Shown in pieces: positions 1 to 10,294 of a DNA stretch of 64,000 nucleotides (positions within the stretch are counted from its first letter, which is position 1; each line of letters starts with the position of its first letter). The notes below the pieces were generated by a model, which made no database searches, was not told the DNA's origin, and saw only the letters and a list, made by a program, of their open reading frames with translations. Source of the stretch: Cryptomeria japonica (Eukaryota; Streptophyta; Pinopsida; Cupressales; Cupressaceae); contig NC_081406.1 of NCBI RefSeq assembly GCF_030272615.1, positions 171,764,361-171,828,360 on the forward strand, read 5' to 3'. A program made the position numbers and the translations under genes.

Positions 1-1139
1 GAAAACGGTCCCCTAATCAGTAATTAAATGACTTCTTTGACCCGACTCCTATCTGGGTTAGGCTATCTGGTTTGTCGATGGAGTTTTGGTTTGAAGATGA
101 CTTCAAGGGTATTGCCAGTTCCTTTGGAGATCTTCTTGCCATAGACTCAATTATTGTAGCTAGAAAAAGGTTGGTGTATTCCAGGATCTATGTAAATGTT
201 TGCCAGAACACTGATCTATTGTCATCGATTGATATTTTCTCTAAGATGGGGAAATGGGTGCAAGCTATATAGTGTGAATCCTTACCCTTTATTTGCTTCC
301 ATTACAAAAAGGTGGGACACTAGGCTAGGGGTTGTCCTAGTATTCAAAGGAACCCACCTAATAGAAAAGGGTCTCATAAACATATTTGGAGGGAGAAACA
401 CAATAAAGGTGATGGTATCTCTCAAGGGGAGATGCAGCAGAAAAAGGAGAATTCAGATTTGACCTCTAATAGCTTTGTTGAGGGTAAAATGGAAAACACT
501 ATGGTGCATGACCTCCCTTCTGTAGACAAACAAATAAACACTAATACTCAAAAGCACCTATTAGAAGAACAAAGAGTTGATTGAGTTAACCCTATAGGTG
601 AAGACTACTCTGCCCTTCCTCAAGGTTTGAATCCTATTCCAACTCTTGATCATGAGGGTAATAAAGAGGTAAATAATCTAGAAGAAGGAGAAAATGAGGT
701 TGTGCTAGATAATGGAGGAGAAAAATTATTGGATAGTGGGATGTCTATGGTCCCTAAAACTGATTTTTCTCTTAATGGGTTAGATGGTTTGGGATCTCAA
801 GACTCGATCAAATTGAAGAATCCTAATACCCTTATGGACAATCCCCATATGCTGGGTTATGGTGCAGGGATCTGCCAAGATCAAGATGATAAAATATTTG
901 TAGGCAAAGGAGAAGAAGATGAAGAATCTTTTACATCTGTTGGAAGAAATAAAAATAAGAAAATGGGCCCTAATAGTGGGGTGTAAACCAGAACTAAGGC
1001 TAAAGTGGATGTTGGACAATCTAATTCTCCACCAAGTAGGAAATCAGCAAGGTTGCATAGAGAATTTGAAAGCAAACAAAACATTGTTGAAGGGAGCAAG
1101 CGGACTATCTGGCAAACCTGTTCCCCCAGCAGAAAATGA
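1..1139 (+). pseudogene. LINE ORF1 remnant, unit 1 (DUF4283-like, CCHC knuckle)
   Basis: This is a nucleic-acid-binding, gag-like ORF1 of a plant LINE. The 5' third lies outside the window. Residues encoded at 72-270 match the end of a DUF4283-type domain (MEFWFED, then GDLLAIDSI and RLVYSRIYVNV). A zinc-knuckle remnant follows at about 285-330 (CFHYKK...GH...RGC), with the second Cys replaced by Tyr. This copy has in-frame TAG codons at 270 and inside the knuckle, and a TGA near 582. A TAA at 984-986 is present in all units. Past that TAA the frame stays open to TGA 1137-1139, which overlaps the ORF2 ATG at 1136. Not functional. Confidence 0.85.
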
Positions 1140-1772
1140 AAATTATTTCGTGGAACATAAGGGGACATAATGGCCACCACAAACAAGATATTCTTCATAA
1201 TCTAGTAAGAGACCATAAGTCAGATATTATTTTAATTCAAGAAACTAAGATGAGTAAAGAAAAAGTGGAAAAAGTTAACCTTTTCAATTTTGGAAGAGCT
1301 ACTAGTAGCATCTCTGACAGTGCTTCTGATGGTGTCTCTATCTTCTGGAATAAGAAAACCATTGAGGATGAATTTATTGAAGTAGATGGTAACTTGATCT
1401 CTGTTAGATTAAACCATATAAGGGATGACTTCTCTAAGGTTTTATATAATATTTATGCCCCCAATATGACGGCAGCTAGGTATAAGTTTGGGAGAAAGAT
1501 TGAGGAGAAGAGGAGTTTTTTGCTCATGAAAGTTGGTTGATTATGGGAGATTTTAATACCCCTCTTTGGAAGGAGAAAATTTTGGGGGATCTCAATAACA
1601 TTTGGATAGCAAAGTGGATCTTATGGAGTTTATCAAGAACTTGGCTTTTTTTGATGTGTAGTTGCAAGGGGCTTCCTATACATAGTCTAATAGGAGGGAT
1701 GGTGATGATTTCATCTAGGTAAGGTTGCACAAACCTCTAATTTATAATGAATGGCTCTCTAAATACCATTGT
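1136..1772 (+). pseudogene. LINE ORF2 N-terminal endonuclease fragment, unit 1
   Basis: This is the first part of an APE-like endonuclease/exonuclease/phosphatase domain, which nicks target DNA in LINE retrotransposition. From ATG 1136 it reads MKIISWNIRG (metal-binding Asn), then IQETKMSKEKVEK (catalytic Glu) at about 1235-1275. The MGDFN motif near 1540 lies in a different frame, so there is at least one frameshift between them. At 1772 the domain is cut and the next module begins, so this copy never had an RT attached. The usual G..G dipeptide around 'GHH' is altered here (RGHNGHH) compared with RGLNGHH in units 2, 3 and 5. Confidence 0.85.
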
Positions 1773-3385
1773 ACTCTAACACAAACGTTTAAGCACATGC
1801 GGATGGAGACAGTAAAAAGGAAGGGTGCCCATTTGGAGACCTTCCTTTTGACCCTGGAGATAAGAGGGGATCACCTAAAGGATTCTCAAATCGGGAGGGA
1901 ATCTCAAAAGAGGGTCCTAGAACCCCCTAGAAAATCTTCCTTTCCTAGTGTTTTAGACTTAGCAGATAAGGTAGCGAACAAGTTTGTTATCTCCATTCCT
2001 GACACTTTCATTGATCATAATATATCATTAATGGTCTTCACCTTAGTTGGAAAATTATTTTTCCCAAGACCTAACATTGATGTCGTGAGAGACTTTGCCA
2101 AAAAGAAATGGTGATTGAAAGACCAAGTTGAAAACTATGTAATGCCTAAAGGGTTCTTTTCCTTCAAATTTTCATCTTTGAAATATTTGGAAGGTGTTCT
2201 ATGTGGAGGCCCTTGCATGGTTGGGAGATCTTTGCTTTCCTTAAGAAAACGGTCCCTTGATCAATAATTAAATGACTTATTTGACTCGGCTCCTGTCTGT
2301 GTTAGGTTTCTTGGTTTATCAATGGAGTTTTGGTTTGAAAATGTCTTCAAAGGTATTTCCAGTTCCTTTGGAGATCTTCTTGCCATAGACTCAATTATTG
2401 CAGCTATAAAAAGGTTGGTGTATTCCAGGATCTATGTAAATGTCTGCCAAAACACTGATCTACCATCAACAATTGATATTTTCTCTAAGCTAGGGAAATG
2501 GGTGCAAGCTATTGAGTGTGAATCCTTACCCTTTATTTGCTTCCATTACAAAAAGGTGGGACACTGGGCCAGGGGTTGTCCTAGCATTCAAAGGAACCCA
2601 CCTAATAGAAAAGGGTCTCATAAACATATTCGGAGGCAGAAACACAATAAAGGTGATGGTATCTCTCAAGGGGAGATGTAGCAGAAAAAGGAGAATCCGG
2701 ATTTGACCTCTAATAGCTTTGCTGAGGGTAAAATGGAAAACATTATGGTGCGTGACCAGGTCCCTTCTATAGACAAACAAGTGCACACTAATACTTAAAA
2801 GCACCTATTAGAAGAACAAAGAGTTGATTGAGTTAACCCTACAGGTGAAGACTGCTCTGCCCTTCCTCAAGGTTTGAATCCTATTCCAAATCTTGATCAT
2901 GAGGGTAATAGAGAGGTAAATAATCTGGAAGAAGGATAAATTGAGGTTGTGCCAGATAGTGGAGGAGAACAATTATTGGATAGTGGGATGTCTATGGTCC
3001 CTAAAACTATTTTTCTCTTAATGGGTCAGATGGTTTGGGATCTCAAGACTTGGTCAAATTAAAGAATCCTAATGCCCTTATGGAGAATCCCCATATGCTA
3101 GGTTATAGTGGGGGGATCTGCCAAGATCAAGATGATAAAATTTTTGCAGGCAAAGGAGAAGAAGATGAAGAATCTTTTACATCGGTTGGAAGAAATAAAA
3201 ATAAGAAAATGGGTCCTAATAGTGGAGTGTAAACCAGAACTAGGGCTAAAGTGGATGTTGGACATTCTAATTCTACACCAGGTAGGAAATCAGCAAGGTT
3301 GCATAGAGAATTTGAAAGCAAACAAAACATTGTTGAAGGGAGCCAGCAGACTATCTGGCAAACCTATTCCCCAAGCAGAAAATGA
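1773..3385 (+). pseudogene. LINE ORF1 remnant, unit 2
   Basis: Same gag-like ORF1 as unit 1, here with its 5' part. About 1930-2110 encodes SSFPSVLDL and a DUF4283-type segment (FTLVGKLFFPRPNIDVVRDF). This continues past a TGA at 2112 to GGPCMVGRS and MEFWFENVFKG at 2322. The knuckle at about 2535-2580 reads CFHYKKVGHWARGC, with Cys2 replaced by Tyr. Further stops are a TAG after GEM near 2680 and the shared TAA near 3230. The frame then runs on to TGA 3383-3385, overlapping ORF2 ATG 3382. This unit lacks about 85 bp around 1905 that other units keep (4165-4250 in unit 3). Confidence 0.85.
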
Positions 3386-4018
3386 AGTTTATTTCGTGGA
3401 ACATAAGGGGACTTAATGGCCACCACAAACAATATATTCTTAGGAATCTAGTAAGAGACCATAATCCAGATGTTGTTTTAATTCAAGAAACTAAGATGAG
3501 TAAAGAAAAAGTGGAAAAAGTTAACCTTTTCAATTTTGGAGGAGCTACTAGTAGCGTCTCTGATGGTGCTTCTGGTGGTGTTGCTATCTTCTGGAATAAG
3601 AAAACCATTGAGGATGAATTTATTGAAGTAGATGGTAACTTTATCTCTGTTAGATTAAACCATATAAGGGATGACTTCTCTAAGGTTTTATATAATATTT
3701 ACGCCCCCAATATGAAGGGAGATAGGTATAAGTTTTGGAGAAAGATTGAGGAGAAGACGAGTTTTTTGCTCATGAAAGTTGGTTGATTATGGGAGATTTT
3801 CATACCCCTCTCTGGAAGGAGAAAATTTTGGGGGATCTCAAGAACATTTGGATAGCAGAGTGGATCTTATGGAGTTTATCAAGAACTTTGCTCTTTATGA
3901 TGTGTAGTTGCAAGGGGCTTCCTATACATAGTCTAATAGGAGGGATGGTGATGATTTGATCTAGGTAAGGTTGCCCAAACCTCTGATATATAATGAAAGG
4001 CTCTCTAAATAACATTGT
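3382..4018 (+). pseudogene. LINE ORF2 N-terminal endonuclease fragment, unit 2
   Basis: Start MKFISWNIRGLNGHHKQ, then VVLIQETKMSKE (catalytic Glu), then a GGVAIFWNKK segment. The open frame ends at TGA 3784, and the MGDF motif resumes in another frame at 3790. The fragment stops at the module junction at 4018, where the 5' part of the next ORF1 begins. Start chosen because ATG 3382 overlaps the ORF1 stop (ATGA), as in every unit. This is the fullest endonuclease fragment of the array together with unit 5, but it is broken and has no RT downstream. Confidence 0.85.
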
Positions 4019-5666
4019 ACTCTGACACAAACATTTAAGCGCATGCGGATGGAGAAAGTAAAAAGGAAGGGTGCCCATTTGGAGACCTTCCTTTTCACCC
4101 AAGAGATAAGAGGGGATCACGTGAAGGATTCTCAACTCAGGAGGGAATCTCAAAAGAGGGACCTGAACAGGAAAAGAATGTTGTTCAGAAGGATCCCTCG
4201 ATATCATAGGCTAGAATAGTTTGATTGAGGGCTAGAATACTTGGGTCAGGACCCACTCGAAAATCTTCCTTTTCTAGTGTTTTAGACTTATCACATCAGG
4301 CAGCGAATAAGTTTGTTATCTCCATTCCTGACACTGTCATTGATCATAATATATCATTAATGGTCTTCACCTTAGTTGGAAAATTATTTTGCCCAAGACC
4401 TAACATTGATGTGGTGAGAGACTTTGCCAAAAAGAAATGGTGATTGAAAGACCAAGTTGAAATCTATGTGATGCCTAAAGGGTTCTTTTCCTTCAACTTT
4501 TCATGTTTGAAATATTTGGAAGGTGTTTTATGTGGAGGCCCTTGCATGGTTGGGAGATCTTTGATTTCCTTAAGAAAACGGTCCCCTAATCAGTAATTAA
4601 ATGACTTCTTTGACTCGACTCCTATCTGGGTAAGGCTGTCTGGTTTGTCGATGGAGTTTTGGTATGAAGATGTCTTAAAGGGTATTGCCAGTTCCTTTGG
4701 AGATCTTCTTGCCATAGACTCAATTATTGCAGCTAGAAAAATATTGGTGTATTCTAGGATCTATGTAAATGTCTACCAGAACATTGATCTGGAATCATCG
4801 ATTGATATTTTCTCTAAGCTAGGGAAATGGGTGCAAGCTATTGAGTGTCAATCCTTACCCTTTATTTGCTTCCATTACAAAAAGGTGGGATACTGGGCCA
4901 GGGATTGTCCTAGCATTCAAAGGAACCCACCTAATAGAAAAGGGTCTCATAAACATATTTGGAGGGAGAAAAACAATACAGGTGATGGTATCTCTCAAGG
5001 GGAGATGTAGCAGAAAAAGGAGAATCCGGATTTGACCTCTAATAGCTTTGTTGAGGGTAAAATGGAAAACACTATGGTGCGTGACCAGGTCCCTTCTATA
5101 GACAAAAAAGTACACACTAATACTCAAAAGAACCTATTAGAAGAATAGAGAGTTGAGGGAGTTAACCCTATAGGTAATAGAGAGGTAATAGAGAGGTAAA
5201 TAATCTAGAAGAAGGAGAAATTGAGGTTGTGCTAGATAGTGGAGAAGAACAATTATTGGATAGTGGGATGTCTACGGTCCCTAAAACTTATTTTTCTCTT
5301 TATGGGTCAGATGGTTTGTGATCTCAAGACTCGATCAAATTGAAGAACCCTAATGCCCTTATGGAGAAGCCCCATATGCTGGGTTATGGTGTGGGGATCT
5401 GCCAAGATCAAGATGATAAAATATTTGCAAACAAAGGAGAAGAAGATGAAGAATATTTTACATCTATTGGAAGAAATAAAAATAAGAAAATGGGTCCTAA
5501 TGGTGGGGTGTAAACCAGAACTAGGGCTAAAGTGGATGTTGGACATTCTAAATCTCCACCAGGTAGAAAATCAGCAAGGTTGCATAGAGAATTTGAAAGC
5601 AAACAAAACATTGTTGAAGGGAGCTAGCGGACTATCTGGCAAACCTATTCCCCAAGCAAAAAATGA
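4019..5666 (+). pseudogene. LINE ORF1 remnant, unit 3
   Basis: Encodes SSVLDLSHQAANKFVIS near 4270, the DUF4283-type LVGKLFCPRPNIDVVRDF, then MSMEFWYEDVLKG at 4645. The knuckle at about 4865-4910 reads CFHYKKVGYWARDC and carries the shared Cys2-to-Tyr change plus a His-to-Tyr change (GYW instead of GHW), so it has lost two ligands. About 60 bp are missing near 5165, where other units have the GEDCSALPQG segment, leaving a short direct repeat AATAGAGAGGTA. The shared TAA is at about 5511-5513. The frame then continues to TGA 5664-5666, overlapping ATG 5663. Non-functional. Confidence 0.85.
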
Positions 5667-6267
5667 AGATTATTTCGTGGGACATAAGGGGACTTAATGG
5701 CCACCACAAACAAGATATTCTTTGGAATCTAGTAAGAGACCATATGTTAGATGTTGTTTTAATTCAAGAAACTAAGATGAGTAAAGAAAAAGTGGAAAAA
5801 GTTAACCTTTTCAATTTTGGAGGAGCTACTAGTAGCATCTCTGACAGTGCTTCTAGTGGTGTTGATATCTTCTGGAATAGGAAAACCATTGAGGATTAAT
5901 TTATTGAAGTAGATGGTAACTTGATCTCTGTTAGATTAAACCATAGAAGGGATTACTTCTCTTAGGTTTTATATAATATTTACGCCCCCAATATGAAGGT
6001 AGCTAGGTATAAGTTTTGCAGAAAAATTAAGGAGAAGAGGAGTTTTTTGCTCATGAAAGTTTGGAAGGAGAAAATTTTGGGGGATCTCAAGAACATTTGG
6101 ATAGTAGAGTGGATCTTATGGAGTTTATCAAGAACTTGGCTCTTTTTGATGTGTAGTTGCAAGGGGCTTCCTATACATAGTCTAATAGGAGGGATGGTGA
6201 TGATTTGTTCTAGGTAAGGTTGCCCAAACCTCTGATTTATTATGAATGGCTCTCTAAATACCATTGT
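5663..6267 (+). pseudogene. LINE ORF2 N-terminal endonuclease fragment, unit 3
   Basis: Starts MKIISWDIRG, so the usual metal-binding Asn of the SWN motif is Asp. IQETKMSKE follows. A TAA at 5897 ends the frame early. About 30 bp covering the MGDFN motif are deleted at 6060: GCTCATGAAAGTT joins directly to TGGAAGGAGAAAAT. The catalytic core is therefore lost twice over. The fragment ends at the module junction at 6267. Confidence 0.85.
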
Positions 6268-7964
6268 ACTCTGACACAAATGTTTAAGCGTATGCAGATG
6301 GAGACAGTAAAAGGGAAGGGTGCCCATTTCGAGACCTTCCTTTTGACCCTGGAGATAAGAGGGGATCACGTGAAGGATTCTCAACTCAGGAGGGAATCTT
6401 GAAAGAGGGATCTAAATAGGAAAATAATGTTGCTTAGAAGGATCCCTCAATATCCTAAGCCAGAATAGTTCAATTAAGGTCTAGAATACTGGGGTCGAAA
6501 CCCACTGGAAAATCTTCCTTTCCTAGTGTTTTAGACTTATCAGATAAGGCAGTGAATAATTTTTTTATCTCCATTCCTGACACTATCATTCATCATAATA
6601 TATCATTAATGGTCTTCACCTTAGTTGGAAAATTATTTTGCCCAAGACCTAACATTCATGTGGCGAGAGACTTTTCCAAAAAGAAATGGCAATTGAAAGA
6701 CCAAGTTGAAATCTATGTGATGCCTAAAGGGTTCTCTCCCTTCAAGTTTTCGTGTTTGAAATATTTGGAAGGTGTTCTATGTAGAGGCCCATGCATGGTT
6801 GGGAGATCTTTGCTTTCCTTAAGAAAATGGTCCCCTCATCAGTAATTAAATGACTTCTTTGACTCGGCTCCTATTTGGGTTAGGCTACCTAGTTTGTCGA
6901 TGGAGGTTTTCTTTGAAGATGTCTTCAAGGGTATTGCCAGTTCCCTTGGAGATCTTCTTGCCATAGACTCAATTATTGCAGCTAGAAAAAGGTTGGTGTA
7001 TTCTAGGATCTATGTAAATGTCTACCAGAACATTGATCTGCTATCATCGATTGATATTTTCTCTAAGTTGAAGAACTGGGTGCAAGCTATTAAGTGTGAA
7101 TCCTTGCCCTTTATTTGCTTCCATTACAAATAGGTGGGACACTGGGCCAGGGGTTGTCCTAGCATTCAAAGGAACCCACCTAATAGAAAAGGGTCTCATA
7201 AACATATTTGGAGGGACAAACATAATAAAGGTGATGGTATCTCTCAAGGGGAGATGCAGCAGAAAAAGGAGAATCCGGATTTGACCTCTAATAGATTTGC
7301 TGAGGGTAAAATGGAAAACACTATGGTGTGTGAGTAGGTCCCTTCTGTAGACAAACAAGTACACACTAATACTCAAAAGCACCTATTAGAAGAACAAAGA
7401 GTTGAGGGAGTTAACCCTACAGGTGAAGACTACTCTACCCTTCCTCAAGGTTTGAATCCTATTCCAAATCTTGATCATGAGGGTAATAGAGAGGTAAATA
7501 ATCTGGAAGAAGGAGAAATTGAGGTTGTGCCAGATAGTGGAGGAGAACAATTATTGGATAGTGGGATGTCTATGGTCCCTAAAACTGATTTTTCTCTTAA
7601 TCGGTCAAATGGTTTGGGATCTCAAGACTCGGTCAAATTGAAGAATCCTAATGTCCTTATGGAGAATCCCCATATGCTAGTTTATGGTGTGGGGATCTGC
7701 CAAGATCAAGATGATAAAATATTTGCAGGCAAAGGAGAAGAAAATGAAGAATCTTTTACATCTGTTGGAAGAAATAAAAATAAGAAAATGGGTCCTAACG
7801 GTGGGGTGTAAACCAGAACTAGGGCTAAAGTGGATGTTGGACATTCTAAATCTCCACCAGGTAGGAAATCAGCAAGCTTGCATAGATAATTTGAAATCAA
7901 ACAAAATATTGTTGAAGGGAGCCAGCGGACTATCTAGCAAACCTGTTCCCCAAGCAGAAAATGA
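6268..7964 (+). pseudogene. LINE ORF1 remnant, unit 4
   Basis: ORF1 in the same order. The 5' leader is at 6268-6550, the DUF4283-type segment is at 6552-6845 (FTLVGKLFCPRPNIHVARDF, read through to GPCMVGRS), and MSMEVFFEDVFKG starts at 6894. The knuckle at 7115-7160 has the shared Tyr in place of Cys2 and an extra TAG (TACAAATAG) inside it. The C-terminal part at 7452-7810 is the longest unbroken stretch here (LEEGEIEVVPDSGGEQLLDSG, SFTSVGRNKNKK). It ends at the shared TAA 7809-7811. The frame runs on to TGA 7962-7964, overlapping ATG 7961. Confidence 0.85.
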
Positions 7965-8597
7965 AGATTATTTCGTGGAATATAAGGGGACATAATGGCC
8001 ACCACAAATAGGATATTCTTCAGAATCTAGTAAGAGACCATAAGCCGGATGTTGTTTTAATTCAAGAAACTAAGATGAGTAAAGAAAAAGTGGAAAAAGT
8101 TAACCTTTTCAATTTTGGAGGAGCTACCAATAGCATCTCTGATGATGCTTCCGGTGGTGTTGCTATCTTCTGGAATAAGAAAACCATTGAGGATGAATTT
8201 ATTGAAGTACATGGTAACTTGATCTCTGTTAGATTAAACCATATAAGGGATGACTTCTCTTAGGCTTTATATAATATTTATGCCCCCAATATGAAGGCAG
8301 CTAGGTATAAGTTTTGGAGAAAGATTGAGGAGAAGAGGAGTTTTTTGCTCATGAAAGTTGGTTGATTATGGGAGATTTTAATACCCCTCTTTGGAAGGAG
8401 AAAATTTTGGGGGATATCAAGAACATTTGGATAGAAGAGTGGATCTTATGGAGTTTATCAAGAACTTGGCTCTTTTTGATGTGTAGTAGCAAGGGGCTTC
8501 CTATACATAGTCTAATAGGAGGAATGGTGATGATTTGATCTAGGTAAGGTTGCACAAACCTCTAGTTTATAATGAATGGCTCTCTAAATACCATTGT
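7961..8597 (+). pseudogene. LINE ORF2 N-terminal endonuclease fragment, unit 4
   Basis: ATG 7961 opens MKIISWNIRG. The sequence reads GGACATAATGG where units 2, 3 and 5 read GGACTTAATGG, a difference shared with unit 1. IQETKMSKEKVEKVNLFNFGG lies at 8065-8120. The open stretch ends at a TAG near 8261. The MGDFN region at 8370 lies in another frame, and the copy is cut at 8597 by the start of the next module. Like units 1-3 it carries no RT. Confidence 0.84.
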
Positions 8598-10294
8598 ACT
8601 CTGACACAAATGTTTAAGTGCATGTGGATGGAGACAGTAAAAAGGAAGGGTGCCCATTTGGAGACCTTCCTTTTCACCCTAGAGATAAGACGGGATCACA
8701 TGAAGGATTCTCAACTCAGGAGGGAATCTCAAAAGAGGGACCTGAACAGGAAAAGAATGTTGTTCAGAAGGATCCCTTGATATCCTAGGCCAGAATATTC
8801 TTATTGAGGGCTAGAATACTTGGGTCGAAACCCACTGGAAAATATTCCTTTCCTGGTGTTTTAGACTTATCAGATAAGGCAGCGAATAAGTTTGTTATCT
8901 CCATTCCTGACACTATCATTGATCATAATATATCATTAATGGTCTTCACCTTAGTTGGCAAATTATTTTTCCCAAGACCTAACATTGATGTGGTGAGAGA
9001 CTTTGCCAAAAAGAAATGGCGATTGAAAGACCAAGTTGAAATCTATGTGATGCCTACATGGTTCTTTTCCTTCAACTTTTCGTGTTTGAAATATTTGCAA
9101 GGTGTTCTGTGTGGAGGCCCTTGCATGGTGGGGAGATATTTTCTTTCCTTAAGAAAATGGTCCCCTAATTAGTAATTAAATGACTTCTTTGACTTGGATC
9201 CTATCTGGGTTAGGCTGCCTGGTTTGTCGATGGAGTTTTGGTTTGAAGATGTCTTCAAGGGTATTGCCAGTTTCTTTGGAGATCTTCTTGCCATAGACTC
9301 AATTATTGTAGCTAGAAAAAGGTTGGTGTATTCCAGGATCTATGTAAATGTCTGCCAGAACACTGATCTACCGTCATCAATTGATATTTTCTCTAAGCTG
9401 CGTAAATGGGTGCAAGCTATTGAGTGTTAATCCTTACCCTTTATTTGCTTCCATTACAAAAAGGTGGGACACTGGGCCAGGGGTTGTCCTAGCATTCAAA
9501 GGAACCCACCTAATAGAAAAGGGTCTCATAAACATATTTGGAGGCAAAAACACAATAAAGGTGATGGTATCTCTCAACGGGAGATGCATCAGAAAAAGGA
9601 GAATCTGGATTTGACCTCTAATAGCTTTGCTGAGGGTAAAATTGAAAACACTATGGTGCGTGACCAAGTCCCTTTTGTAGACAAACAAGTACACACTAAT
9701 ACTCAAAAGCACCTATTAGAAGAACAGAGAGTTGAAGGAGTTAACCCTATAGGTGAAGACTGCTCTTCCCTTCGTCAAGGTTTGAATCCTATTCCAAATC
9801 TTGATCATTAGGGTAATAGAGAGGTAAATAATCTAGAATAAGGAGAAATTGAGGTTGTGCCAGATAGTGGAGGAGAACAATTATTGGATAGTGGGATGTC
9901 TATGGTCCCTAAAATTGATTTTTCTCTTAATGGGTTAGATGGTTTGGGATCTCAAGACTCAGTCAAATTAAAGAACCCTAATGCCCTTATGGAGAATCCC
10001 CATATGTTGGGTTATGGTGGGGGGATCTGCCAAGATCAAGATGATAAAATATTTGCAGGCAAAGGAGAAGAAGATGAAGAATCTTTTACATTGGTTGGAA
10101 GAAATAAAAATAAGAAAATGGGTCCTAATGGTGGGTTGTAAACCAGAACTAGGGCTAAAGTGGATGTTGGACATTCTAAATCTCCACCAGGTAGGAAATT
10201 AGCAAGGTTGCGTAGAGAATTTGAAAGCAAACAAAACATTGTTGAAGGGAGCCAGTGGACTATCTGGCAAACTTGTTCCCCAAGCAGAAAATGA
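8598..10294 (+). pseudogene. LINE ORF1 remnant, unit 5 (the copy joined to a full ORF2)
   Basis: This is the last ORF1 in the array and the only one followed by an uncut ORF2. The N-terminal part is at 8804-9172 (ARILGSKPTGKYSFPG, LVGKLFFPRPNIDVVRDF, GPCMVGRYF). 9194-9430 encodes WVRLPGLSMEFWFEDVFKG and GDLLAIDSI. A TAA at 9428 breaks the frame before the knuckle (CFHYKKVGHWARGC, 9450-9490), which again carries Tyr for Cys2. More stops lie at about 9808 and 9838. The shared TAA is at 10139-10141, and the frame then runs to TGA 10292-10294, overlapping the ORF2 ATG. So even the copy nearest a full element is dead. Confidence 0.87.

Noticed and set aside
780-1198. Minus-strand open frames in every array unit (for example 881-1198, 3127-3330, 5408-5611)
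   Set aside because: They are the reverse of ORF1 coding sequence, repeat with the unit, and have no family motif.
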